The notes beneath the pieces were generated by a model, which had not been told where the DNA came from, ran no database searches, and worked only from the letters and a program-made list of their open reading frames with translations. Source: a virus. From it: DNA of 64,000 bases. A program made the position numbers and the translations under genes. Below, piece by piece: positions 36,039 through 44,010 of the stretch. The stretch is taken from IMG/VR virus record IMGVR_UViG_3300009168_000006, positions 1-64,000 of that record, one strand, 5' to 3'. Positions within the stretch are counted from its first letter, which is position 1. Each line of letters begins with the position of its first letter.

Positions 36039-36899
36039 ATGCCAATCTCGCCGTCGCCCGGCCGGGGTGTCTCCACCGCGGGGATCGACAAGACCAGCGG
36101 CTGGGGGTCGAAGGACGCGAACGGAAACCTGCTCGTCGGGCACGAGGCCGACCAGGGGATCAACCACATCGCCGGGCTGAGCGAGGGCGGGCTGGACACC
36201 TCGACCGCCCCGTACGCCAGGCCCCTGGCCCCGACCGGGATGACCACCACCGCGGTGGCGGTGAACTGGCAGACCGTCCCCGCCTGCCCCGCCGGGACGA
36301 TCAAGTACCGCCTCGCCGGGAGCACCGGGGCCTGGACGACCGTGGCCGAGGCGGCCGGGACGAAGACGGCGCACTCCATCCCCCTCTCCGGGTTGGCGGC
36401 GGCCAAGACCTACGAGTACCTCATCACCCAACCGTCCTGGATCGTGGGCGGGGTGGCCGTCGAGTTCGGCGGGCGCGTCCACACCACGGGCGGCACGGGC
36501 TTCGAGGAACCGGAGGGGGTGGTGGCCCCGCTGTCTAGCGGGCTAGACGGGGCGGCCACCCCGGTCCCCGCGCCCGCACCGGCTCCGGAGCCGACCGCCG
36601 AGGAGACCGGGAGCGCATCGGGGCTGGCCATCAGCGCCGTGACCCTCGACCCCGACCCCGAGGAGATCGTGGTGCTCTGGCGCACCGACGCCTACGCGGA
36701 CGGGGTGGTGGAGTACATCAACACGGCGACCAACGAGTCGCGCACCGCGACCGAGCCGGGGAACAAGCGGATGAACCACGAGGTGGTGCTGACCGGCCTC
36801 GAACCGGAGACCACCTACCTGGTGCGGATCACCAGCACCGACGCGGCGGGCGACCAGGCGGTCAGCGGGCCGGAGGAGGTGACGACCCTGGCGCTGTAG
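36039..36899 (+). CDS. Protein with two fibronectin type III-like domains
   Basis: 286 aa; start ATG with AGAAGGAGTGAACG. Two FN3-like sandwiches, about 60-165 (KYRLAGSTGAWTTV, GLAAAKTYEYLI) and 195-285 (VVLWRTDAYADGVVEYINTA, LTGLEPETTYLVRITSTDAA), joined by a Pro/Ala-rich linker that carries the palindromic site at 36533. FN3 domains on phage particles are thought to aid weak surface binding. Last gene of the rightward module; its end overlaps the end of the convergent gene. Confidence 0.8.
   Translation: MPISPSPGRGVSTAGIDKTSGWGSKDANGNLLVGHEADQGINHIAGLSEGGLDTSTAPYARPLAPTGMTTTAVAVNWQTVPACPAGTIKYRLAGSTGAWTTVAEAAGTKTAHSIPLSGLAAAKTYEYLITQPSWIVGGVAVEFGGRVHTTGGTGFEEPEGVVAPLSSGLDGAATPVPAPAPAPEPTAEETGSASGLAISAVTLDPDPEEIVVLWRTDAYADGVVEYINTATNESRTATEPGNKRMNHEVVLTGLEPETTYLVRITSTDAAGDQAVSGPEEVTTLAL
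36533..36548 (+). promoter_or_regulatory. Dispersed palindromic site, copy 11 (intragenic)
   Basis: GTCTAGCGGGCTAGAC, identical to copy 6, read as SSGLDG in the linker between FN3 domains. Confidence 0.7.
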
Positions 36900-37698
36900 C
36901 CTGCGCTACGCGCTCCAGGTCCGTCCACTCGTTGACGTAGGACTGGACGTCCGCGTTCCGCCAGGGGCGGGCGGGCAGGCGCATGTGGTGCCCGCCCTGC
37001 GTCCGCCCCAACACCCGCCACCCCCGCATGGGGGCCAGGTCGGAGAGGAACCGCTTGAACGCCCCGTCGTTCCAGGCGGGCGACCAGGCCCCCGACCGGC
37101 AGACATGCACCCGGGTGAACGGCTCGCCAGAGGGGGCGACGATCTCGCCCCCCGTGTCCACCGCGCGCTTGGCGGTGAGCCAGTTCGCCTCCTGCTCCCG
37201 CATCCCCTTCCACCGGGGGTAGACCACCCGGTAGTCCACCCCGGAGAGCAGGTACTTCTCGGCCCAGTTGCCGCAGTCGAGCCGCTTGGGCAACTCGGGC
37301 GGGATAGACCGCCGCCAGCGGGGGTTGTCCGCCCAGTCGGACGGCCGGTTGTACCCGGCGTCGTGGTGGGCGTCCACGTTCACCACCTCGTCCACCCCGG
37401 TGGCGATGCGGTTGTGCCCCGCCATGACGTGGCTCTCGGACAGGAAGAGTTGGGCGTCCGGGGCGATCCGGCACCTGGCCCAGAAGCCCCCCTCCTCCCC
37501 GGTGGTGCCGGGGAGGGGCAGGCCCTGGCGGACGAACGAGGCGGCGCGGATCAGCCAGATGTCGAAGATGAAGAAGAGGGCCTCGCGGTGGCCCCAGTCG
37601 TAGAGCATCACCAGCTTGCGCTCCTCGTCCGTCTTCTCCTCGCACTCCAGGATGTTGCGGAAGAAGAAGTCCCAATCCACGGTGAGCAGCGCCGTCAT
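36862..37698 (-). CDS. Arginase-fold-like (UPF0489-like) protein, 278 aa
   Basis: Start ATG 37698, coupled to the upstream small gene by ATGA. LTVDWDFFFRN near the start and VNVDAHHDAGY at about 107-117 match the metal-site logic of ureohydrolase/UPF0489-type proteins (Asp/His clusters at strand ends). WRVLGRTQGGHHMRLPARPW lies near the end. The substrate is unknown. Last gene of the leftward module, overlapping the FN3 gene tail-to-tail by 38 bp. Confidence 0.6.
   Translation of the reverse strand: MTALLTVDWDFFFRNILECEEKTDEERKLVMLYDWGHREALFFIFDIWLIRAASFVRQGLPLPGTTGEEGGFWARCRIAPDAQLFLSESHVMAGHNRIATGVDEVVNVDAHHDAGYNRPSDWADNPRWRRSIPPELPKRLDCGNWAEKYLLSGVDYRVVYPRWKGMREQEANWLTAKRAVDTGGEIVAPSGEPFTRVHVCRSGAWSPAWNDGAFKRFLSDLAPMRGWRVLGRTQGGHHMRLPARPWRNADVQSYVNEWTDLERVAQATAPGSSPPPAR
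36891..36913. terminator. Hairpin between convergent modules
   Basis: GTAGC-CTGC-GCTAC stem extended by GCGC on both sides, placed at the end of the FN3 gene and inside the end of the opposing gene. It has no T-tract, so intrinsic termination is uncertain. Confidence 0.35.
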
Positions 37699-37835
37699 CG
37701 GGTCACCGCCTGGTGGGCGCGGACGGCGTTCTGCGCCACCCGGTGCTCCTCCTCGTCGCGCCGCCACGCCTCGCTCCTCCCGAGGGCGAGGGGGAGGACG
37801 AAGACGAAGAGGGTGAAGATCAGCAGTTCAAGCAT
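37695..37835 (-). CDS. Small membrane protein (46 aa)
   Basis: ATG at 37835 with AAAGGAGTACGCGC upstream. MLELLIFTLFVFVLPLALGR is a single membrane helix; a charged tail with RRDEEEHRVAQNAVRAHQ follows. The stop overlaps the next ATG. Function unknown. Confidence 0.65.
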   Translation of the reverse strand: MLELLIFTLFVFVLPLALGRSEAWRRDEEEHRVAQNAVRAHQAVTR

Positions 37836-37852
37836 GCGCGTACTCCTTTGGT

Positions 37853-37868
37853 GTCTATCCGACTAGTC
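37853..37868 (-). promoter_or_regulatory. Dispersed palindromic site, copy 12 (imperfect)
   Basis: GTCTATCCGACTAGTC; contains the TAG stop of the upstream (103-aa) gene and precedes the next start. Confidence 0.5.
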
Positions 37869-38174
37869 GGGATCGTTTCCCTCGATCCACTCGGCGCAGG
37901 CCCGTTGGACGGCCCGCACCAGGTCGCGGTCGTGCTTCCAGTTGCGCCGGAATACGCCCAACCGCACGGCCTTGAGGAAGGCCCCGGCCGTGCCCCAGTA
38001 CCAACTCCGTTGGCGGTCGGTCAGCGCCTCGGTGGTCTGGGGCCGGTCGTCCTCCATCGCCTCGGCCAGCTTGCGGAGCAGGCGCTCCTCCCGCCCCTCT
38101 GGGGGGGACGGGACCGGCGGGGGCTTGCGCCGCTTCCGGCGCACCCCCGCGCGGATGTCTTCGGGATCACTCAC
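37863..38174 (-). CDS. Basic hypothetical protein (103 aa)
   Basis: GTG at 38174 preceded by AAAGGAGTACGCC, the module's standard site, so the longer upstream reading into the repeat array is rejected. It has a basic N-terminus (GVRRKRRKPPP), then helical WYWGTAGAFLKAVRLGVFRR and DRDLVRAVQRACAEWIEG. Possibly nucleic-acid binding. It is the first gene downstream (leftward) of the 3-kb repeat array. Confidence 0.65.
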   Translation of the reverse strand: MSDPEDIRAGVRRKRRKPPPVPSPPEGREERLLRKLAEAMEDDRPQTTEALTDRQRSWYWGTAGAFLKAVRLGVFRRNWKHDRDLVRAVQRACAEWIEGNDPD

Positions 38175-38220
38175 GGCGTACTCCTTTCTCTTCCACCGGA
38201 TGGTCTGGCTTGGGAAGGGT

Positions 38221-41160
38221 GGGTAAGGGGTGGCATGCCACGGGTAGTCGGCGCCGGGCTGGAGAGGAGCGACGGGGGAAGGGACGGGTAGTCGGGTATG
38301 CGCTGGGGCGTCCCGGTGTTGGGCGGCCTCGTCGGGGCGTGCTGCGGTGGGCTGTCGGGGGAAGCGCGGAGAAGTCGGGCCGGGGTGGCAAGCGAGGGCC
38401 GGGGTAGTCGGTGGGGGAACGGGTAGGGTGGTCTGGTCCGGGCTTGTCGGGCGGGTATGTGGAGAGGTGCGCTGCACCGGATTGTCGGGGGTGCGCCGCG
38501 CTGGTGCGCGTGGGGTAGGACTGAGAAGTCGGCTCTGTGGCGGGACGGCTAGGGTTGGGATGAGAAGTCGGCTCGGTGTGGGGTGCGAGGGCGCGCCCGG
38601 TGAGGGGATGGCTCGGGAGGTCGGCGTGACGACGTCGAGGGCTGGCCGGGGACGGGCTGACTAGTCGGGTAGACGAGGTCTGCGCTGGTTAGGACTGGGA
38701 AGTCGGTGAGTGCGGTGGTGGCCAGCAAAGGCGCGTCTAGGCGAGTCGGTGGAGACGAGACCTGGCTGGGCGAGGTCTGGAAAGTCGGGCAGCGGCGACC
38801 TGGGTGGACGCGGCGAGGGTGGTCGCTTCGGTCTGCACTGGGTTGTCGTGGGCGGACTTGTCGCGGTGACCTGGGCTGGTCTGGATCGGTGAGCGGGGGG
38901 CGAGGGCTGTCGAGTCGGGGAGGGGGTGACAAGGTCGGGTGAGCAGCGACGAGGGATGGGGAGTCGGACGCGACCTGGGCGGACGAGCGTGGGGGAGGGT
39001 TGGCAAGTCGGGTAGACACGGGCAGGGCGGGGCCGGAGTGACAAGTCGGTGCGGTCTGCTCGGGGGTGCGAAGGCTTGGGCTGCCCAGCAGAGTCGGGGC
39101 GGGCTTGGTACGGGTGGTGCGCCCAGGCGAGGGCTGTCGGGGCGAGGGTGGGCAGCGCGGCGATGGCCGGGTAAGTCGTGTCGGAGATGGCTCGGTGTTG
39201 GCATGGCGTGGGGCGGGAAGTCGGATGGGGTGGCGTGGCGTTCGTCGGTCGGGGTGGGCGAGAGAAGTCGGGCAGGGACGTGGCGTGGCGCGGTGGCGAG
39301 GAGTGGCAAGTCGGTAGGGGTTGGGTCGGTTTGGTGAGGGGATGAGGCGTCGGCGTTGGGAAGGAGCGGTGCGGGATGGGATTGGGGCGCCCATGTCGGT
39401 TCGGAGTGGCCTGTGATGGGATGCGGTTGGCGAGACGAGGGGCGTCGGGGTGGGCTAGACGGGACCGGGATGCGGGCTGAGGAGTCGGGCCGGATAGGGT
39501 CGGCTTGGGGTCGGCGCGAAGTGAGAAGTCGGAGTCGCGATGACACGGCGCGGACCGGAAGGGGCTGAGAAGTCGGACTCGGATTGAGCCGACTGGGATT
39601 GGTCAGCCTCGTCGGGGGGCGGGTGTTGGCATGGGTCGCCTGGACTAGGCTCGTCGGCGCGGCTTGTGGTGGCGAGGGATGTCACGACCGAGACAAGGCG
39701 TGCCCCTGGCGAGGCAAGTCGGGTCTGGGTCGGGCCGCTCAGGCTAGGGATGGGTTGTCGGTGACGGCTGGGTTCGGGCCGGATCGAGCGTGGGTTGGGT
39801 AGTCGTCGTGGCGAGGGCAGGGCTGGTGAGGCTTAGTTAGTCGCTCGGCGTTGGCTTGCTCCGGGATGGCGTGGGACGGGCAGTCGGGGAGGCCAGGGGT
39901 GGCCTGCGGTACGGCGAGGGATGGCAAGGCTTGTCGGGAGGACACGGAATGGGGTGTCGGTGCTCTGGGTAGTCTCGTCGTGGTGACGAGGTTAGGGTTG
40001 CGCTGACAGGACGAGGCACGTCGGCACGGCGTGGGATGGCTGGACGATGGGACGGGTAGTCGGCTGGCTTGGACAGGCGAGCCGATGGCAAGGCCGGGAA
40101 AGGCGCGAGAAGTCGGGCAGCGGTGGCTGGCGACGGCGTGCGTCGGTTCGTGAAGGGGGGTCGGTACGGCTCGGGCAGAGGGCGGCTTGGGTAGGCATGT
40201 CGGTACGTCGCGGCGCGGGGCGCTCTGCGGGAGGTCGAGTGCTGACCTGGTGAGACAAGTCGGGCGTGATGGGTAGCTTTGGGTCGCCTCGGGTTAGGTA
40301 GTCGGGGAGCGCAGGGCCGGGCTGGGTCGGGCTGGGATCGGGGCGACGAGGTTAGTCGGCTCGCGTGGGCTTGGGTTGGGTGGACCTGACGTGAGTAGTC
40401 GGCTCGGGGGGGGCGGGGTGGGCGAGGGAAGAGTCGTCGGCATGGCTTGTCATGGCCAGACGGGACAAGGTAAGCGGACGTCGGGGTAGGCCCGGGCCGT
40501 GCGGTCTAGGTCAGAGCGGGCGGGACTTGTCGGCGGGGCCGGGACTGGCTTGCAGCCTGGCACGGTGGGGGTTGTCGGGCCGGGCAGCAACGGGGAGGTC
40601 TGCCTCGGTGAGGGGTGACCTGTCGAGCGGGCTTGAGGTGGCAGGGGACGGCTGGTGAAGTCGGACGAGCGATGGATGGGGTGGGGTTGACCAGGATCGC
40701 GTAGTCGTGGCGACTGGGTAGGGGAAGGGATGGTGCGGATGGAGAAGTCGGGGCGGGCGGGCATGGCACGGCCGGTCACGATGGGCGGGTCAGGGTTGTC
40801 GGCATGACCTGAGGCGCCGTGGGCGGGGCCAGACATGGCACGTCGGCAGGGGAGGGGAGCGCAGCCCGGGGCCGGGGTGACAGGTCGGGACGGGGCAGAG
40901 ATGCCTTGGTTCGGACGAGACCTGGCAAGTCGGGAAGGCGGGGCAGGGATCGGCGGGGGTAGAAAAGTCGGGGCGGGTAGGGCGGGAGTGCGCGGGGCGA
41001 GACGAGTGCTGACAAGTCGGGTTGACGAGGCATGCGGATGACCGGGGTCGGGCCGGTTTGTCGGATGGGGGTGACCCGGAGAGTTGAGCGGTGACCTGGG
41101 AAGTCGTCGTGGCGGGACGGGGCTGGCGGATGGCGAGGGTAGACATGTCGGGTACCGGGA
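38221..41160. repeat. Gene-free 3-kb array of short GTCGG-core repeats spaced about 40 bp
   Basis: No gene is supported between 38175 and 41217. The stretch holds dozens of copies of a core GTCGG, usually preceded by AA, TT or TA, often as TGACAAGTCGG, TGAGAAGTCGG or TGGCAAGTCGGG. Successive cores are mostly 38-39, 42-45 or 48-51 bp apart (for example 40660, 40704, 40747, 40798, 40842, 40884, 40929, 40967, 41016, 41060, 41103, 41147). The roughly 30 bp between cores differ from unit to unit. The top strand is strikingly G-rich and C-poor. Cores fall in all reading frames, so the pattern is not coding. It sits inside the leftward operon, so it would be transcribed as C-rich RNA with CCGACTT boxes. 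Candidates are a guide-type RNA array, a protein-binding (partition, origin or packaging) array, or a long structural RNA. Confidence 0.8.
38659..38674 (+). promoter_or_regulatory. Palindromic site variant inside the array
   Basis: GACTAGTCGGGTAGAC; its centre is also an array core, showing overlap between the two motif families. Confidence 0.45.
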
Positions 41161-41174
41161 GACTGCGCCGGACT

Positions 41175-41190
41175 GTCTCGCTGGGTAGAC
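41175..41190. promoter_or_regulatory. Palindromic site variant at the array border
   Basis: GTCTCGCTGGGTAGAC, between the last array unit and the stop of the 90-aa gene. A second looser copy (GTCTCGCCCGGGTAG) starts at 41203. Confidence 0.45.
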
Positions 41191-41217
41191 AGCCCGGCCT
41201 TTGTCTCGCCCGGGTAG

Positions 41218-41490
41218 TTAGACCAGGGTGAGCGAGCGGGTCGGCTCGGCGTCGGGGGCAGGAGTGCCCTCGATCACCATGTGCCGGGTCCGGGCCGCCT
41301 CAGCAGCGGCCTTGGCCTCGGCGGCCTTGCGGCGCCGGGTCTCCCACGCCTTGAGGGCAATGGCCCGCCCCCGGCGGGACACGTCGTACCCCCTCGACCC
41401 GGTCACGTAGTAGCTGTGGGGGTTGGTCCCCTCGCCCACAGCGTGGCGGGGGAACATAGCGCGGTTGGGCGTGCAGTAGCAGTAGGGCAT
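41218..41490 (-). CDS. Hypothetical protein flanking the array (90 aa)
   Basis: ATG 41490 after AAGGAGTGCGTC. The N-terminus MPYCYCTPNRAMFPRHAVG has two Cys; a basic helix follows (RGRAIALKAWETRRRKAAEA) and an Ala-rich stretch. It may bind nucleic acid. It lies directly upstream of the array in the direction of transcription. Confidence 0.65.
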   Translation of the reverse strand: MPYCYCTPNRAMFPRHAVGEGTNPHSYYVTGSRGYDVSRRGRAIALKAWETRRRKAAEAKAAAEAARTRHMVIEGTPAPDAEPTRSLTLV

Positions 41491-41520
41491 GACGCACTCC
41501 TTCTCGGTTGACTGCCTGGG

Positions 41521-42387
41521 TTAACGGCCCCGGCGCCCGTTCGCCGCCCCAGCGGCGGCGGCCTGGGCGACGGCGGCCTCCAGGTCCACCGCCTCGGCCT
41601 CGGTGGCCGGGGCGGCGTACGCTGGCTGGAGCGTGGAGAGGGGGACGGCCTCGGCGTCCTCCCACTCGATCACCTCGAAGCGCCCTGCGTCCTGCGAGCG
41701 CAGCGCCCCGAAGCCGAGGTTCTCCAGGAGCGACCAGATGGACGGCCACTCCTTGAGGATGACGCTGTCCTGCACCGTGGCCACCAGGAACTGGATGCGC
41801 GGCTGCTCCACGTACTGGTAGTAGGTCAGCGTCGAGCGCGGCCCCTGCGGCCCGGTGACGTGGCCGACGAACAGGTCGAGGTCGGTCGGCTCCTTGGCCG
41901 GGGCCAACTCGCCGTCTACCCCGGGGACGTTCAGGTAGATGCGCTCGGGGCCGACGAACACCCGCTCGGCCAGCCAGGACTTCGGCCCCTTCTTGGTCTG
42001 CCCCCAGCGGTCGCCCGCGTAGAGGATGTTGGTCGCCTCCCGCAGCCCCGCCTTGATCTGCCGGGACTCGATGAACAGCCCCGTGTTGTCCCGCTTGAAG
42101 CCGACGCTGCTCTGGCTGGTGGCCAGCTTCTCGGACGCCAGCTTCATCAGGTCGTAGGCGCTCATCGTCTTGGCCTGCTCGGCCAACTCCGGGTCCAGTT
42201 CCAGGATGGTGCGCCGCACCACGGCGGCCAACTCCTGCTTCTGGTCGATGCCCGTCCCCTTCCTGATCCACGCCTCGATGACGTCGGGGCGCAGGGGGAC
42301 GCCCCCGTAGATGCGGCTGGTGAACTGCACCGTCACCCGGCGGTACTTGTAGACGGCGGACAGGTGGTTCGCGAACACGGATGCCAT
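41521..42387 (-). CDS. Possible RAMP-fold protein next to the repeat array (288 aa)
   Basis: ATG 42387 after AAGGGAGTAGGGCT. Not assigned to a family with certainty. What can be seen: an opening strand YRRVTVQFTSRIYGGVP (15-31) like the first strand of RAMP domains; RQIKAGLREATNIL (109-122) like the helix after strand one in Cas7-type proteins; RSTLTYYQYVEQPRIQFLV (184-202) as a central strand pair; and LGFGALRSQDAGRFEVIEW (224-242), resembling the C-terminal glycine-rich loop of RAMPs. The last 45 residues are Ala-rich. If the fold is right, it would bind RNA, and its position beside the array would be meaningful. No other Cas-like gene is seen. Confidence 0.45.
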   Translation of the reverse strand: MASVFANHLSAVYKYRRVTVQFTSRIYGGVPLRPDVIEAWIRKGTGIDQKQELAAVVRRTILELDPELAEQAKTMSAYDLMKLASEKLATSQSSVGFKRDNTGLFIESRQIKAGLREATNILYAGDRWGQTKKGPKSWLAERVFVGPERIYLNVPGVDGELAPAKEPTDLDLFVGHVTGPQGPRSTLTYYQYVEQPRIQFLVATVQDSVILKEWPSIWSLLENLGFGALRSQDAGRFEVIEWEDAEAVPLSTLQPAYAAPATEAEAVDLEAAVAQAAAAGAANGRRGR

Positions 42388-42399
42388 AGCCCTACTCCC

Positions 42400-43053
42400 T
42401 TACTTCCCGGCGGGGGCGCCGGACTGGTTCGACGGGTTGTTCTGGTTGCCGTTCGGGTACAGGATGCGACGGAGCGCCTCGTCGGCCCCCGACATGATCC
42501 CCTCCATGCGGGCGTTGACCGCGTCGGTGGCGCTCTCGTACGCCTCCTCCACCTGGAGCGCGGTGTACCGCTCCTCCACGGTCTGCCCCTCGTCCATCCC
42601 GGTGGCCAGCATGCGGAACCACCGGGCGTGGCCCAGGTCGCGCTTCGCGCGGGTCTCCCGCTCCTGCGCCGCCAGGAGCAACTCCTCGGCGGTCATCGCC
42701 CCCAACCGGACGTAGCCCACCTGGGGGTTGACGTGCTCCCGCCGGTCGAGCCACCGCTGGAGCGCCTCGCGCTTGGTCTCCTCGGACTCGTCCGCCACCT
42801 CGGTGAACCGCTTCACCCGGCGGGTCTCCAGCATCACCGCCCGCACGATCTCGGCGGTCGTGTTGAAGACCTGCTCGTACAGGAAGCGGTCGAGGAGTTC
42901 CGGCGTCTCCTGCAACCAGGCCACCGCCCCCTCCGCGATCCGCGGGGTCGCGCCCCTGTCGCTCGGGTCGATGCGGTCCCTGATCCACTCCCGGACCTGC
43001 GTGGTTGCCGACCGGGTGCGCCCATCGCGACCCGGCTCGGCCTCGTCGGCCAT
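42400..43053 (-). CDS. Helical hypothetical protein (217 aa)
   Basis: ATG 43053 after AAAGGAGTACGC, 12 bp upstream of the RAMP-like gene. Almost all helical: TTQVREWIRDRIDP, PELLDRFLYEQVFNTTAEIV, EALQRWLDRREHVNPQVGYV, ending in an Asn/Gly tail. It is co-transcribed with the RAMP-like gene and could be its partner; function unknown. Confidence 0.65.
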   Translation of the reverse strand: MADEAEPGRDGRTRSATTQVREWIRDRIDPSDRGATPRIAEGAVAWLQETPELLDRFLYEQVFNTTAEIVRAVMLETRRVKRFTEVADESEETKREALQRWLDRREHVNPQVGYVRLGAMTAEELLLAAQERETRAKRDLGHARWFRMLATGMDEGQTVEERYTALQVEEAYESATDAVNARMEGIMSGADEALRRILYPNGNQNNPSNQSGAPAGK

Positions 43054-43063
43054 GCGTACTCCT

Positions 43064-43079
43064 TTCTCGTCGGCTAGAC
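43064..43079 (-). promoter_or_regulatory. Dispersed palindromic site variant
   Basis: TTCTCGTCGGCTAGAC, differing by one base from the copy at 55148. It lies directly upstream of the ribosome-binding site of the 217-aa gene. Confidence 0.5.
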
Positions 43080-43116
43080 ACCCACCGGCTCCCGTTGGTC
43101 GATCCGGTCAGTGCTG

Positions 43117-43140
43117 CTTATATGGTAGCAATTGTCAGAA
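43117..43140 (-). promoter_or_regulatory. Candidate promoter for the array-side operon
   Basis: Leftward reading gives CAATTGCTACCATATAAGCA with a TATAAG -10-like box (43122-43117) in an AT-rich island, just after a strong hairpin. No good -35 box. It would drive the 217-aa, RAMP-like and 90-aa genes and the array. Confidence 0.4.
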
Positions 43141-43142
43141 AC

Positions 43143-43178
43143 GAGGGCCACCCGGGGTGCAGGCCCCGGGTGGCCCTC
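43143..43178 (-). terminator. Strong 15-bp hairpin after the 86-aa gene
   Basis: Perfect arms GAGGGCCACCCGGGG and its inverse with a 6-nt loop. It lies between the stop at 43204 and the next candidate promoter, so it is a transcription boundary or processing site. No long U-tract follows. Confidence 0.55.
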
Positions 43179-43203
43179 GCCTGGAGAGGGGGAAGGGAAG
43201 GGG

Positions 43204-43464
43204 TCAGGCCGTGACGGGCACCTTCTCCGGGGTGGTGGTCGCGGTGACCGTGCCGGTGACGGTGATGGTCATGGTCATGGTGGTGGCACGGGCGGGAGCG
43301 AACTCACCGGCCTTGACGGTCTCCCAGGCCCGGGCGCGATCAGCCTGCACGGCCCGCACCCGCGCGCACCACTCCTCGAAGCGGGCGCGCTCCTCCCGCT
43401 GGCGTAGCCGGGTCTCGGTCAGGGTGTTCCCGTTCAGGCGCTTCCAGTGGCTGTCGCAGCACAT
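43204..43464 (-). CDS. Hypothetical protein with Thr-rich tail (86 aa)
   Basis: ATG 43464 overlaps the upstream stop (TGATG), with AAAGGAGTACGGAAC upstream. A charged helix (LRQREERARFEEWCARVRAV) is followed by a Thr/Val-rich end (TMTMTITVTGTVTATTT). Function unknown. Confidence 0.6.
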   Translation of the reverse strand: MCCDSHWKRLNGNTLTETRLRQREERARFEEWCARVRAVQADRARAWETVKAGEFAPARATTMTMTITVTGTVTATTTPEKVPVTA

Positions 43465-43778
43465 CAGTTCCGTACTCCTTTGGGCATCGGCTTGGCGTAG
43501 TGCTCCGTCGTCAGACGCTGGATGTCGGCCTGCACCATCTGTCGCAGCGTCCCCAGAACGGCCAGGTAGTAACTCTCCCGCTGCTCGGGGGAGAGGCCCA
43601 TGCGGTCGCACTGGTCGCCCAGCACGTCCGTCACGAAGTTGGTCAGCCCCATCAGGGCGTCGGGGAAGGGCGTCCCCGGGTGCTTGCGGAGGTAGCCGTT
43701 GTAGCTGCGGAGGAGATGGTTGGTGATCTCCCGCACAGCCCGCTCGTCCGCGTCGATGGTCGTCCGCATGTCCACCAT
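43464..43778 (-). CDS. Helical hypothetical protein (104 aa)
   Basis: ATG 43778 after AAGGAGTACGCCG. All-helical: ADERAVREITNHLLRSYNGY, DALMGLTNFVTDVLGDQCDR, SPEQRESYYLAVLGTLRQMV. No family recognised. Confidence 0.65.
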   Translation of the reverse strand: MVDMRTTIDADERAVREITNHLLRSYNGYLRKHPGTPFPDALMGLTNFVTDVLGDQCDRMGLSPEQRESYYLAVLGTLRQMVQADIQRLTTEHYAKPMPKGVRN

Positions 43779-43795
43779 CGGCGTACTCCTTCTGT

Positions 43796-43811
43796 GTCTA
43801 GCTGCGTAGAC
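43796..43811. promoter_or_regulatory. Dispersed palindromic site
   Basis: GTCTAGCTGCGTAGAC; contains the stop of the 70-aa gene and lies before the next ribosome-binding site. Confidence 0.6.
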
Positions 43812-44010
43812 GGGTGTGGTAGTTGGTCCCGCCCTGCCACCCGAGGGTGAAGGCCATCTTGATCCGCGCCCGCTGCGCGCTGGTCAGGTCGTCCAGGTGG
43901 AGGAAGACCTCGGCGCCCTTCCAGGCGTCCTCCAGCGCCTTGTACTCCAGCCGCCGTCGCGAGGCGGCGGCGTGCTCATTCAGGCTGAGGTTGCGCGGCA
44001 GTTGAGGCAT
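43798..44010 (-). CDS. Hypothetical protein (70 aa)
   Basis: MPQLPRNLSLNEHAAASRRR, then LEDAWKGAEVFLHLDDLTSA and RARIKMAFTLGWQGGTNYH. It starts inside the end of the upstream gene (35-bp overlap) with only a weak ribosome-binding site. Function unknown. Confidence 0.55.
   Translation of the reverse strand: MPQLPRNLSLNEHAAASRRRLEYKALEDAWKGAEVFLHLDDLTSAQRARIKMAFTLGWQGGTNYHTRLRS

Noticed and set aside
38549-39546. Leftward open frames of 269-281 codons inside the array, Pro/Arg/Ser/Thr-rich
   Set aside because: Several frames are open at once because the C-rich bottom strand has few stops. The repeat cores fall in all frames, there is no ribosome-binding site, and composition is unlike the phage's proteins.
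38221-41160. Classical CRISPR array
   Set aside because: The constant part is only about 7-11 nt, spacing is irregular, and no cas genes (Cas1, Cas2, effector) are present.
38221-41160. Direct assignment as a TIGR array
   Set aside because: Period is not a fixed 36 nt, no second constant motif could be found by eye, and no Nop-domain Tas gene is visible. Kept only as one hypothesis.
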